Of a stretch of DNA of 64,000 bases, positions 8,482 to 16,549 are shown in pieces. The notes beneath the pieces are model-generated. The model saw only the letters and a list, made by a program, of their open reading frames with translations, was not told the DNA's origin and did no database searches. Every line of letters begins with the position of its first letter. Position 1 is the stretch's first letter. Location of the stretch: NCBI RefSeq assembly GCF_005434945.1, contig NZ_SKCH01000013.1, positions 32,955 to 96,954 of the forward strand, in the 5' to 3' direction. The position numbers and the translations under genes are program-made. The stretch comes from Prescottella subtropica. GTDB taxonomy: Bacteria > Actinomycetota > Actinomycetes > Mycobacteriales > Mycobacteriaceae.

Positions 8482-9324
8482 ATGCCGGACCGCAAGATCC
8501 TGGTGGGGCTGTCCACCGCGTCCGTCTACCCGGAGAACACCGAGTCGGCGTTCCGGTACGCGGCCGAGGTCGGCTACGACGGCGTCGAACTGATGGTGTG
8601 GGCGGAGTCCGTCAGCCAGGACATTCCGGCGGTGCAGCGACTGGTCCGCAAGTATGCGGTGCCGGTGCAGGCCGTCCACGTGCCGTGCCTGCTGATCTCG
8701 CAGCGGGTGTGGGGGCCGGACCCGGTCGCGAAGCTGGACCGGTCCGCGGAGGCGGCCGAGGCGCTGGGGGCGTCGAACATCGTGGTGCATCCGCCGTTCC
8801 GCTGGCAGCGTCGCTACGCCGACGGGTTCGCCGACCAGGTCGCGGCCCTCGAGGAGAAGACCGGCGTCGTCGTCGCGGTGGAGAACATGTTCCCGATGCG
8901 GGCCGACAGTTTCTTCGGCGGCAAGGAGAAGTCGGCGCAGCGGTTGCGCCGGCGGGGCGGTCCGGGTGCGGCGCTGTCGGCGTTCAGCCCGTCCTACGAT
9001 CCCACCGATTCGGGCTACCGGCACTACACCCTCGACCTGTCGCACACCGCGACCGCGGGAATGGACGCGATGGAGTTGGCGCGGCGCATGGGGCCGGGGC
9101 TGTCGCATCTGCATCTCGCGGACGGCCGCGGCGCGTCCGTCGACGAACACCTGATCCCCGGTCACGGCACCCAACCGTGCGTGGAGGTGTGCCGGCACCT
9201 GGTCGACAGCGGATTCTCCGGCCAGGTCGTCGTCGAGATCAACACCCAGAATGCCCGGACGCGGCCGGAACGGGCGGCGATGCTCGGGCAGGCGTTGAGT
9301 TTCGCGCGCGAGAACCTGCGCTGA
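8482..9324 (+). CDS. Sugar phosphate isomerase/epimerase-like TIM barrel (Rv0498-like)
   Basis: The ATG at 8482 follows a GGAGGG/GAGGGA purine run and gives 280 residues, the length of Rv0498. The sequence has the AP-endonuclease-2/xylose-isomerase-like barrel signature: GYDGVELMVW early, HPPFRWQ and VAVENMFPM in the middle, and SHLHLADGRG with HLIPGHGTQP late, giving the His/Glu/Asp metal ligands typical of the family. The substrate cannot be read from sequence. It follows the ppx pair by 31 bases and may be cotranscribed. Confidence 0.85.
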   Translation: MPDRKILVGLSTASVYPENTESAFRYAAEVGYDGVELMVWAESVSQDIPAVQRLVRKYAVPVQAVHVPCLLISQRVWGPDPVAKLDRSAEAAEALGASNIVVHPPFRWQRRYADGFADQVAALEEKTGVVVAVENMFPMRADSFFGGKEKSAQRLRRRGGPGAALSAFSPSYDPTDSGYRHYTLDLSHTATAGMDAMELARRMGPGLSHLHLADGRGASVDEHLIPGHGTQPCVEVCRHLVDSGFSGQVVVEINTQNARTRPERAAMLGQALSFARENLR

Positions 9325-9357
9325 TCCCCGAGGAACACAGGGTGGGGTAGCCACGGC

Positions 9358-9388
9358 CCTTATTGGATAGTAGAACTATCCAATAAGG
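9358..9388. promoter_or_regulatory. 31-bp palindromic operator before the MerR-type regulator
   Basis: CCTTATTGGATAGT (9358-9371) and its exact reverse complement (9375-9388) flank a 3-base spacer. The AT-rich dyad stands out in GC-rich surroundings and lies 46 bases before the start of a MerR-family regulator, so autoregulation is likely. Confidence 0.7.
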
Positions 9389-9434
9389 TTCGACGTCGAC
9401 CGGCACGCCGACGCCGCCGAGAGGGGAGACCGCG

Positions 9435-10118
9435 ATGCGGGTGTCCGAACTGGTGGCCGCCAGCGGCGTGCCCCTGGCCACCGTCAAGTACTACCTGCGC
9501 GAGGGACTGCTCATGCCCGGCACGCCCCGCAGTGCGACACAGGCCGAGTACGGCGAACAGCACGTGCGACGCCTCGCCCTCGTCAAGGCCCTCGTCGGTG
9601 TCGGACTGCCGCTCGGCAAGATCCGCGTCGTCGTCCGTCTGATCGACCGTCCCGCCGACACCGTCTTCGAAACCGTCGGCCGCGCGATCGCCGCCCTGCC
9701 GCCGTACCCTGCCGACGACGACGTCCCGGCCGCCGGCCATCCCCGCGCGCGGGCCGTCCTCGACCGCATCGGTCAGGTGTACGACCCGTCGTATCCCGTT
9801 GTCGCGCAACTCGAACGGGCCCTGGCCGCCGCCGAGACCGTCGGCCTGCCGATGACCGACGAACGCCTCGACGTGTACGCGCGGCACATCCGCGCCATCG
9901 CCGAGATCGACCTCGACCTCATGCCCACCGACTCCGTCGAATCGGCGATCGAGTACGCGGTCCTCGGCACCGCCATCTACGAACCCGTCCTCGCCGCCCT
10001 GCGCCGACTCGCCCACCAGGACATCGGTGCCGGCCGGTTCGGCTCCGGCACCTTCGACGATTTCGCGCCACCCGCAGCATCCCCCGACCCCACCCCCGAC
10101 AGGCAGGACCGACCGTGA
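9435..10118 (+). CDS. MerR-family transcriptional regulator
   Basis: The 227-residue protein begins with a MerR winged helix: RVSELVAASGVPLATVKYYLREGLL (split as helix-turn-helix and wing), then GEQHVRRLALVKALVGVGLPLGKIR typical of the family's second helix pair. The C-terminal part (about 85-215) is helical and lacks the cysteines of metal sensors, suggesting an organic or lipid-type effector. A GAGGGGAG ribosome site precedes the ATG. It overlaps the following thioesterase-like gene by GTGA, so the two share an mRNA, and a perfect palindrome upstream is the probable operator. Confidence 0.88.
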   Translation: MRVSELVAASGVPLATVKYYLREGLLMPGTPRSATQAEYGEQHVRRLALVKALVGVGLPLGKIRVVVRLIDRPADTVFETVGRAIAALPPYPADDDVPAAGHPRARAVLDRIGQVYDPSYPVVAQLERALAAAETVGLPMTDERLDVYARHIRAIAEIDLDLMPTDSVESAIEYAVLGTAIYEPVLAALRRLAHQDIGAGRFGSGTFDDFAPPAASPDPTPDRQDRP

Positions 10119-10963
10119 CCGACCACCCCTTTCTGGACCTCACCACTCTCACCACGGCCGGGTCCGGCCACTACACCGCCCACATCGACCCCATCTGGAC
10201 CATCGGCCCCAAGGTGCACGGCGGCAGCATGATGGCGGTGTGCGCGGCCGCGGCCCTGCGCGAACTCACCGAGACGGCCCAGGCGGACCTCCCCGTCGAC
10301 CCGGCGGTCGCGCCCCTCGCCGTCAGCGCCAACTACCTCGCCGCCCCCGACCCCGGCGACGTCGACGTGGTCGCCACCGTCCGCAAGCGCGGCCGGCAGG
10401 TCTCGCTCGTCGACGTCGAACTGTCCCAGGCCGGCCGGCCCGCCGTACACGCCGCCGTCACCCTCGGCGTCCCCGACGCGGGCGACCCGCACTACGTCGA
10501 GTCGCACGTGCTCGACGGACTGCCCGCCGAACCGTCCGCCGACGCGCAGGCGATGACCGCCGACCATCCGATGGCGCAGGTCGTGCACCTGTCACAGGGC
10601 TGCGACCTGAGCGTCGACGGCTCCTCCGCACACTTCCTGCGCGGCCGGCAGGGCGAACCGCAGGTCCGGATGTGGGCGCGGCCGTGGCCCGCCGACGAGG
10701 AGGATCCCGCCACCGCGGCACTGTTCGCGATCATGACCGGCGACATCTGCGCGCCGGTCACCATGAACCGCGGCATCTTCGGGTGGGCGCCGACCGTGCA
10801 GCTCACCACCTACCTGCGCCGCCGCCCCGCCCCCGGCTGGCTCCGGGTCATGGCCAGCTCCACCGTCCTCGGCGACACCTGGTTCGAAGAAGACCACACC
10901 GTTCTCGACTCCACCGGCGCCGTCGTCGTGCAGAGCCGCCAGCTCGCGATGATCCCGAGGTGA
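10115..10963 (+). CDS. Thioesterase-like double hotdog protein (Rv0499-like)
   Basis: The 282-residue product resembles acyl-CoA thioesterases of the TesB-like double-hotdog class: KVHGGSMMAVCAAAALRE near residues 30-48 corresponds to the N-terminal hotdog helix, and GWAPTVQLTTYLRRRPAPGWLRV with the following strands forms the second. It probably hydrolyses an acyl-CoA in the cytoplasm, but the substrate is unknown. It is cotranscribed with the MerR-type regulator through a 4-base overlap, which suggests the regulator senses a related acyl compound (inference). A family-1 hairpin follows its stop. Confidence 0.82.
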   Translation: MTDHPFLDLTTLTTAGSGHYTAHIDPIWTIGPKVHGGSMMAVCAAAALRELTETAQADLPVDPAVAPLAVSANYLAAPDPGDVDVVATVRKRGRQVSLVDVELSQAGRPAVHAAVTLGVPDAGDPHYVESHVLDGLPAEPSADAQAMTADHPMAQVVHLSQGCDLSVDGSSAHFLRGRQGEPQVRMWARPWPADEEDPATAALFAIMTGDICAPVTMNRGIFGWAPTVQLTTYLRRRPAPGWLRVMASSTVLGDTWFEEDHTVLDSTGAVVVQSRQLAMIPR

Positions 10964-10975
10964 GCAGCGGAGCTG

Positions 10976-11021
10976 CCTGTGCGCCTTTTTGGTAGTGGGT
11001 ACTACCAAAAAGGCGCACAGG
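10976..11021. terminator. GCGCCTTTTTGGTAG hairpin, copy 1
   Basis: A perfect 21-bp inverted repeat (10976-10996 with 11001-11021) has a 4-base GGGT loop. It begins 13 bases after the thioesterase-like stop and ends 23 bases before proC, whose -10 element follows directly. T5 and A5 tracts sit inside the arms, and no U-tract follows. The core recurs at four other places in this window. Confidence 0.75.
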
Positions 11022-11032
11022 TGCGAAGCGCC

Positions 11033-11038
11033 TACGCT
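11033..11038 (+). promoter_or_regulatory. -10 element of proC (leaderless arrangement)
   Basis: TACGCT is followed by 6 bases and the proC ATG. Because the preceding hairpin ends at 11021, proC must use this very short promoter region, and its mRNA is probably leaderless. Confidence 0.5.
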
Positions 11039-11044
11039 GTCCGC

Positions 11045-11860
11045 ATGACGAGAATTGCGGTGATCGGTGGCGGCAAGATCGGTGAGGCCCTGATCTCGGG
11101 ACTGTTGCAGGGTGGTCACGCGACGCGGGACCTGGTTGTCGCCGAGCAGTACGAGCCGCGGGCGCAGGAGTTGTCCGCGGCGTACTCGATCCGCGTCACG
11201 ACGATCGAGGACGCCGCTGAGGGCGCGGACGTGATCGTGGTGGCTGTGAAGCCGACGGATGTCGATGCGGTGCTCGCCGCGCTCGGCAAGGTCGACCTCG
11301 ACGGTGCGCAGGAGCAGATGCTGGTCTCGCTCGCGGCCGGTATCCCGACGGTGCGCTACGAGGTGAAGCTGCCCGCCGGGTTCCCGGTGGTGCGGGTCAT
11401 GCCGAACACTCCGATGCTGGTGGGGCAGGGTGCGAGCGTTCTCGCTCCGGGCCGGCACGTCAAGGCCGAGCATCTCGATCTGGTGCGGTCGATCCTGGGG
11501 GCCGTCGGCACCGTCACCGTCGTCCCGGAGTCGCAGATCGACGCGGTCACCGCGGTGTCCGGTTCCGGTCCCGCGTACTTCTTCCTTGTCGTCGAGGCGA
11601 TGATCGATGCCGGTGTGGCGCTCGGCCTGACCCGGGCGACGGCGAGCGAACTGGTGGTGCAGACGATGGTCGGGTCGGCGGCGATGCTCGCCGAGTCGGG
11701 GGAGAACGCGCACGAGTTGCGGGCCGCGGTCACCTCGCCGGGTGGCACGACGGCGGCGGCCGTACGTCAGCTCGAACGCGGGGGCCTGCGCACCGCGTTC
11801 TACGACGCACTCGCCGCGGCCCGGGACCGCTCGGCCGAGCTGGGAAGCACGACCGACTAG
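11045..11860 (+). CDS. proC: Pyrroline-5-carboxylate reductase
   Basis: This 271-residue enzyme performs the last step of proline synthesis, reducing pyrroline-5-carboxylate with NAD(P)H. The Rossmann motif IGGGKIGEALISG is at residues 6-18, followed by VMPNTPMLVGQGAS and the signature SGSGPAYFFLVVEAM with the C-terminal dimerisation helices and SPGGTTAAAVRQLE. The ATG at 11045 is chosen over an earlier in-frame start inside the hairpin because it puts the Rossmann motif at the correct N-terminal distance. The gene order proC, small HTH gene, bS22 matches mycobacteria. Confidence 0.97.
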   Translation: MTRIAVIGGGKIGEALISGLLQGGHATRDLVVAEQYEPRAQELSAAYSIRVTTIEDAAEGADVIVVAVKPTDVDAVLAALGKVDLDGAQEQMLVSLAAGIPTVRYEVKLPAGFPVVRVMPNTPMLVGQGASVLAPGRHVKAEHLDLVRSILGAVGTVTVVPESQIDAVTAVSGSGPAYFFLVVEAMIDAGVALGLTRATASELVVQTMVGSAAMLAESGENAHELRAAVTSPGGTTAAAVRQLERGGLRTAFYDALAAARDRSAELGSTTD

Positions 11861-11997
11861 GTCTCGATTCGCGATCTTGTTTGTCACACCCGTCGCATCG
11901 TTCCCTCTGGTCCCGCTAAGCTCGGGGCAGCACGTGCGTGTCTGTTCCGCCGGAGGGGAAGCCGGCGGCGCGACATGTGCCGGAGGTAAGTGGACAG

Positions 11998-12258
11998 ATG
12001 GGATCTGGAGAGAATCCGGCAAGCCCGATGAAGCCGGCCAAAGTGGAAAACCGGGACGGTGTCGGCGGGACGAGTCTCGCCGCGACACAGTTCCTCACGG
12101 TCGCGGAGGTCGCGGCCCTGATGCGAGTCTCGAAGATGACGGTGTACCGGCTCGTGCACAGTGGCGAGTTGCCGGCGGTGCGCGTCGGACGCTCGTTCCG
12201 GGTGCACGCGAAAGCGGTGCACGACTATCTCGAAACCTCGTATTTCGACGTCGGCTGA
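11998..12258 (+). CDS. Small excisionase-type helix-turn-helix protein (Rv0500A-like)
   Basis: The C-terminal 65 residues form a MerR/excisionase-like winged helix: FLTVAEVAALMRVSKMTVYRL, then GELPAVRVGRSFRVHAKAVHDYLE. This is nearly identical to what I recall of Rv0500A, a 78-residue protein conserved across mycobacteria. The ATG at 11998 follows GGAGG at 11 bases; an ATG at 12028 would better match homologue length. The protein is chromosomal and is not next to any integrase, so it is a regulator rather than a phage excisionase. Confidence 0.87.
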   Translation: MGSGENPASPMKPAKVENRDGVGGTSLAATQFLTVAEVAALMRVSKMTVYRLVHSGELPAVRVGRSFRVHAKAVHDYLETSYFDVG

Positions 12259-12465
12259 CACGTCGCCGGACGGGTCGGGAACCTCGGTTTTCGCCGAGCC
12301 CACCCGTCCCGGTACGATCGTGAGTCGTCGTACCAGCCAGCCGGTGTCCGTCAGGCGCTGGGGTCGTGAGAGCGGCCAGTGGCAAACGAGGCCTGAAGCG
12401 CCAGTAAATGACACAGGCGTACGTGACCGGCGTGCGCTGAACGCTAGAGAAGAGGGACACCCACC

Positions 12466-12567
12466 ATGGGTTCAGTGATCAAGAAGCGTCGCAAGCGTAT
12501 GTCGAAGAAGAAGCACCGCAAGCTGCTCCGTCGCACGCGCGTCCAGCGTCGGAAGCTCGGTAAGTAA
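12466..12567 (+). CDS. Small ribosomal subunit protein bS22
   Basis: A 33-residue, extremely basic peptide starts [16 protein letters not shown] and ends RRKLGK. It matches the AURKAIP1/COX24-domain family, identified in mycobacterial 30S structures as bS22 (Rv0500B position). It binds near the decoding region of the small subunit. AGAAGAGGGA upstream is a good ribosome binding site. It is too short for usual gene-finding cut-offs. The order after proC and the small HTH gene is as in mycobacteria. Confidence 0.93.
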
Positions 12568-12588
12568 GCCTCCGCGGCTTCACGAGCT

Positions 12589-12624
12589 CGAATGCCCGTC
12601 ACCGATTCCGGTGGCGGGCATTCG
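12589..12624 (+). terminator. Hairpin terminator after bS22
   Basis: CGAATGCCCGTCACC (12589-12603) pairs with GGTGGCGGGCATTCG (12610-12624) over 15 bp, with one G-U pair and a GATTCC loop. It begins 22 bases after the bS22 stop. Confidence 0.75.
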
Positions 12625-12754
12625 CGCGTCCGGGGGGCTGCCGCGACAGACCGGTCGTGCGCGTGTTGCCACCGTGTAAATGCTCGCGTCGAACCCGTCC
12701 CCGGCCCCCGGTTTTCGTTAGGCTCGCCTCAGGGCGACGAGAGTGGGGGTCACG

Positions 12755-13807
12755 GTGAGTCCTGACGAGCGTGGGGTGCAGCCGCCGAAGGTGGTGCTGG
12801 TGACCGGCGCCAGCCGGTTCCCGGGCGGGTTCCTGGTGTCGCGGCTCGCGCAGGACCCGTCGATCGAGCGGGTCGTCGCGGTCGACGCCGTCTCACCCAG
12901 CAAGGACATGATGCGGCGGATGGGCCGCGCCGAGTTCGTCCGCGCCGACATCCGCGGCCCGCTCATCGGGAAGGTGATCCGCGGGGCCGAGGTCGACACG
13001 GTCGTGCACGCGTCGACCGTCGCGCAGGCCCCGAAGTCCGGCAGTCGGGCGGCGATGAAGGACATGAACGTCATCGGTGCGATGCAGTTGTTCGCCGTCT
13101 GCCAGAAGGCGCCGAGCGTCCGGAAGGTGGTGCTGCGGTCCGCGTCCGCGGTGTACGGCAGCAGCGCGAAGGACCCGGCCAAGTTCACCGAGGAGATGAG
13201 CGCGCGCCGGCCCCCGCAGGGGGCGTGGGCCCGCGACTGCATCGACATCGAGGGCTACGCCCGCGGTCTCGGTAGGCGCCGCCCCGACATCGCCGTGTCG
13301 ATCCTGCGGTTGGCGCCGCTCATGGGTCCACGCCGGCACGGCTGGGTGGCGCGGTACCTGTCGTCGCCGATCGTCCCGAGCATCCTGGGCCGGGACGCCC
13401 GCATGCAGTTGCTGCACGAGGAGGACGCGCTCGCGGTGCTGCACCGGGCGACGGTCGCCGGCCCGTCCGGGACGTTCAACGTCGCCGGGGACGGGGCGGT
13501 GATGATGTCGCAGGCGATCCGCCGGGCCGGACGCGTCGAGGTGCCGATGCCGTTCGCGTTGTTCCGCAGCGTGGGGCGGGCACTGACCGGATCCCAGATG
13601 GCGTCGTTCACCCGTGAACAGCTCGACTACTTCCATTTCGGGTGCGGCCTCGACACCACCCGCATGCGTACCGAACTCGGCTTCGAGCCGCGCTGGACGA
13701 CGCTGCAGGCGGTCGACGACTTCGTCCGCGGCAGCGGGCTCGAACCGGTGATCGATCCCGGCTGGGTGGACCGGGTCGAGTCGACGATGATCAGGGGACT
13801 CTCGTGA
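12755..13807 (+). CDS. NAD-dependent epimerase/dehydratase (Rv0501/GalE2-like)
   Basis: The 350-residue protein has an extended-SDR Rossmann fold with VLVTGASRFPGG near the N-terminus, VDTVVHAST, and a RSASAVYGSS strand typical of epimerases. The expected Tyr-X3-Lys is not obvious (GYARGLGRRRPD in that area), as also in mycobacterial Rv0501, so true epimerase activity is doubtful. GTG 12755 is chosen because GTGGGGG lies just upstream; GTG 12743 is also possible. It is followed by the acyltransferase with a 4-base overlap, a pairing conserved in mycobacteria. Confidence 0.85.
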   Translation: MSPDERGVQPPKVVLVTGASRFPGGFLVSRLAQDPSIERVVAVDAVSPSKDMMRRMGRAEFVRADIRGPLIGKVIRGAEVDTVVHASTVAQAPKSGSRAAMKDMNVIGAMQLFAVCQKAPSVRKVVLRSASAVYGSSAKDPAKFTEEMSARRPPQGAWARDCIDIEGYARGLGRRRPDIAVSILRLAPLMGPRRHGWVARYLSSPIVPSILGRDARMQLLHEEDALAVLHRATVAGPSGTFNVAGDGAVMMSQAIRRAGRVEVPMPFALFRSVGRALTGSQMASFTREQLDYFHFGCGLDTTRMRTELGFEPRWTTLQAVDDFVRGSGLEPVIDPGWVDRVESTMIRGLS

Positions 13808-14820
13808 ACGACGTGGCGAAGGTGATTCCACTGCACGGCGGCCCGGACCGCCGGCGCACGGTGCAGCATCCGGCGTCGTCCGCCCCGGAACCGGCGACCA
13901 CCCCGGACATCGGCGGGACATCGGAGGGCGCCGCCGGGCCGGACCCGCGTCCCGCGTCCCCGCTGGACGGGCTGCGCAGCCGGGTCGTCGGTCAGGTCAC
14001 CGGTGCGGCCGGATTCGTGCGACGGCGCCTCGCCGGCGACTACGAGGTCGACGAGTTCGGGTACGACCCGCACTTCACGGACGCGGTGTTCCTGCCGGCG
14101 CTGCGCCCACTGTTCGAGAAGTGGTTCCGGGTGGAGACGGTCGGTGTGGAGAACATTCCCGCCGAGGGCGGCGCGCTGGTCGTCGCCAACCATGCGGGGG
14201 TCGTCCCGATCGACGCACTCATGACGTCGGTCGCCGTCCACGACCACCATCCGCGGCAGCGGGCGCTGCGGATGCTCGCCGCCGACATGGCGTTCGAGAT
14301 GCCGGTGGTCGGCAACATCGCCCGCAAGGCCGGGCACACCCTCGCCTGCCACCCGGACGCCGAACGGCTGCTGCGCGGCGGTGAGGTCGCCGCGGTGTTC
14401 CCGGAGGGGTTCAAGGGCATCGGGAAACCGTTCTCCGAGCGCTACAAACTGCAACGCTTCGGCCGCGGCGGGTTCGTGTCCGCGGCGATGCGGGCGGGCG
14501 TGCCGATCATCCCGTGCTCGATCGTCGGATCCGAGGAGATCTACCCGAAGATCGGTGACATCGCACCGCTCGCCCGGTTGCTGAACATGCCGTACTTCCC
14601 GGTCACGCCGCTGTTTCCGCACCTCGGGCCGCTCGGGCTCGTGCCACTGCCGTCCAAGTGGTACATCGAGTTCGGCACCCCGATCGTCACCGACACCTAC
14701 GATCCCGCCGAGGCCGACGACCCGATGGTGCTGTTCGAGGTCACCGACCACGTCCGGGAGACGATCCAGCAGACCCTCTACCGGCTGCTGGCGCGGCGCG
14801 GCAACGTCTTCCTGGGCTGA
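13804..14820 (+). CDS. Lysophospholipid acyltransferase family protein (Rv0502-like)
   Basis: This 338-residue protein begins by GTGA overlap with the epimerase-like gene. An N-terminal 70-residue Pro/Ala-rich region is followed by a PlsC-type domain: the catalytic motif NHAGVVPIDAL (a His-spaced-Asp variant), the glycerol-phosphate motif FPEGFKGIGKPFSERYK, and the later SIVGSEEIYP. It likely transfers an acyl chain onto a lipid acceptor at the inner membrane face. The acceptor is unknown. Its stop is 18 bases from the convergent HAD gene. Confidence 0.87.
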   Translation: MNDVAKVIPLHGGPDRRRTVQHPASSAPEPATTPDIGGTSEGAAGPDPRPASPLDGLRSRVVGQVTGAAGFVRRRLAGDYEVDEFGYDPHFTDAVFLPALRPLFEKWFRVETVGVENIPAEGGALVVANHAGVVPIDALMTSVAVHDHHPRQRALRMLAADMAFEMPVVGNIARKAGHTLACHPDAERLLRGGEVAAVFPEGFKGIGKPFSERYKLQRFGRGGFVSAAMRAGVPIIPCSIVGSEEIYPKIGDIAPLARLLNMPYFPVTPLFPHLGPLGLVPLPSKWYIEFGTPIVTDTYDPAEADDPMVLFEVTDHVRETIQQTLYRLLARRGNVFLG

Positions 14821-14838
14821 CGCGCGAGGCCGGCGGGC

Positions 14839-15909
14839 TCAGCGGGCCGCGAGCGCCCGTTCCCGCCGTCGGCTGAGGATCGCGCCGACGGCGCCGCCGA
14901 TCGCACCGATCAGCAGTGCCGTCGGGATCCCGACCTTCGCGGCCTTGCGTCCGGTGCGGAAGTCCCGCACCTCCCAGCTGCGGTTCTTCGCGAGCTCACG
15001 CAGGTCCGCGTCCGGGTTGACGGCGACGGCGGTGCCGACGAGCGACAGCATCGGGACGTCGTTGTAGCTGTCCGAGTAGGCGGTGCACCGCTTGAGGTTC
15101 AGGCCCTCCCGGATTGCGAGGGTGCGCACCGCGTGCGCCTTCCCGAGACCGTGCAGGATGTCGCCGACGAGCCGACCGGTGAACACGCCGTCCTCGCTCT
15201 CGGCGACGGTCCCCAGCGCGCCCGTCAACCCGAGCCGTTTCGCGATCACCTGCGCCAGTTCGACGGGGGTCGCGGTCACCAGCCACACCTGCTGGCCGGC
15301 GTCGAGATGCATCTGCGCGAGCGCCCGGGTGCCGTCCCAGATCTTGTCGGCGATGACCTCGTCGTAGATCTCCTCGCCGAGGCGGGCCAGTTCGGCGGTG
15401 GAGCGGCCCGCGACGAACGACAGCGCCTTCTCCCGGCCCTGCGCGACGTCGTCGCTGTTCTCCTTGCCGGTGACCCGGAACTTGACCTGCTTCCACGCGA
15501 AGTCGAGCAGGTCGGACGTCTTGAGGTATTTGCGGGCGGCGAGGCCGCGGGCGAAGTGGATGATCGACGCGCCCTGCACCATCGTGTTGTCGACGTCGAA
15601 GAACGCGGCGGCGGTCAGGTCACGGGGGACCGTGGGCGCCGGCGGCTCGGCGGGTTCGGTGGGCTCGATCGACGGTTCGGGGATCGTCGCGGCCTCGGCG
15701 ATCTCGGTGAGTTCGGCCTCCTGCAGCGCGAGCGCGGCGTCGGCGCTGGCCTCCCCGGCGACGTTGGCGCGCAGTTCGGCCGCGCTCGGGCCCAGCAGAT
15801 TCCGGATCCGGCGGCGGCCGGGGCGCAGGATCCCGGACACGCCCACACCGAACCTCGCGCCGATCGGCAGTGATCGCCCAGGCACACGCACCTCCTGTGT
15901 CGCTGACAC
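14839..15909 (-). CDS. HAD-IB family phosphatase (SerB1-like)
   Basis: The 356-residue protein has a 95-residue Ala/Glu/Pro-rich N-terminus, then a HAD-IB phosphatase domain with the nucleophile motif [13 protein letters not shown], motif II in VWLVTATP, and motif [18 protein letters not shown] hydrophobic segment near the C-terminus ([19 protein letters not shown]) is followed by an Arg-rich tail and may anchor it to the membrane. Mycobacteria have serB1 (Rv0505c) here. Despite that name, the HAD-IB family with this tail is more often linked to lipid or sugar phosphates, so the substrate is left open. Confidence 0.87.
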   Translation of the reverse strand: MSATQEVRVPGRSLPIGARFGVGVSGILRPGRRRIRNLLGPSAAELRANVAGEASADAALALQEAELTEIAEAATIPEPSIEPTEPAEPPAPTVPRDLTAAAFFDVDNTMVQGASIIHFARGLAARKYLKTSDLLDFAWKQVKFRVTGKENSDDVAQGREKALSFVAGRSTAELARLGEEIYDEVIADKIWDGTRALAQMHLDAGQQVWLVTATPVELAQVIAKRLGLTGALGTVAESEDGVFTGRLVGDILHGLGKAHAVRTLAIREGLNLKRCTAYSDSYNDVPMLSLVGTAVAVNPDADLRELAKNRSWEVRDFRTGRKAAKVGIPTALLIGAIGGAVGAILSRRRERALAAR

Positions 15910-16066
15910 CTGCCGCTCACCCTAGCCGGGCGAACCGCGGGGATCCCGGCGGATGCACCCCGCGTCGTCGGCGTGTGATGTTCGTCTCGAAACGTGCCGG
16001 TCGGGAACTCGGCGGTGACCGCGCCGGTGATCGGGCACCGGTCGTGGGTGGGGGAGACTGGACCGC

Positions 16067-16339
16067 ATGGATCAGTCGCGGCATCGGATCACCCTGCTCA
16101 CTCGCGCGGGTTGCGGCGCGTGCGTTCCCGCCCGGGAACTGCTCGACGGGATCTGCGGCGAGTTCGATCTGGAACTGACCTGCATCGACGTCGACGAAGC
16201 GGCGTCGGAGCAGCCGGATCTGCGGGCCGAGTACGGCGACCGGTTGCCGGTCGTTCTGCTCGACGGCAGGGAGCACAGCTACTGGGAAGTCGACGAGGAT
16301 CGGCTGCGCGCGGACCTCGCGGACCGTTCCGTGGGCTGA
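16067..16339 (+). CDS. Glutaredoxin-like protein (Rv0508-like)
   Basis: A 90-residue thioredoxin-fold protein carries the redox motif CGAC near residues 16-19, in TLLTRAGCGACVPARELL, and the cis-Pro region RLPVVLLDG. It belongs to the small glutaredoxin-like (DUF836) group. It probably acts as a cytoplasmic thiol-disulfide carrier, perhaps with mycothiol, but the partner is not evident. GAGACT lies 7 bases before the ATG, so the mRNA may be leaderless. It lies between the HAD gene and the rex-hem operon as in mycobacteria. Confidence 0.88.
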   Translation: MDQSRHRITLLTRAGCGACVPARELLDGICGEFDLELTCIDVDEAASEQPDLRAEYGDRLPVVLLDGREHSYWEVDEDRLRADLADRSVG

Positions 16340-16448
16340 AATCCGGTCCGGCCTCGGCGCGCCGACGGGGGAGTGGGGTGGGTCACCTTCGGCAACCGGA
16401 AACGATCACGGTGCAGGTGAGAGCACGTGCGGCGGCCGTCGGGCAACT

Positions 16449-16477
16449 TTGTGCATGGCTTCACAAGCGGTTACCGT
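16449..16477 (+). promoter_or_regulatory. Rex operator overlapping the rex-hem promoter
   Basis: TTGTGCATGGCTTCACAA (16449-16466) matches the Rex consensus TTGTGAA-N4-TTCACAA at 13 of 14 positions. TTGTGC also serves as a -35 with a 17-base spacer to the -10 TACCGT (16472-16477). Rex bound here would block RNA polymerase, and a high NADH/NAD+ ratio would release it, giving autoregulated, redox-controlled heme synthesis. Confidence 0.78.
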
Positions 16478-16549
16478 GGTGTGAACAAATCCCCCGGCGC
16501 TTCCGTGGAAGGCCGGGGTACACGGCCGACCGGACGAGGAGCCATCGAC

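Noticed and set aside
11998..12258. Excisionase of a mobile element
   Set aside because: The gene is conserved at this place in mycobacteria and there is no integrase or direct repeat around it.
12755..13807. Assignment as a true UDP-galactose 4-epimerase
   Set aside because: The Tyr-X3-Lys catalytic pair is not evident, so only the fold family is claimed.
16460..16485. A second dyad TTCACA-N14-TGTGAA overlapping the Rex site
   Set aside because: Arm orientation and spacing do not fit Rex or CRP; the 18-bp site at 16449-16466 fits Rex much better.
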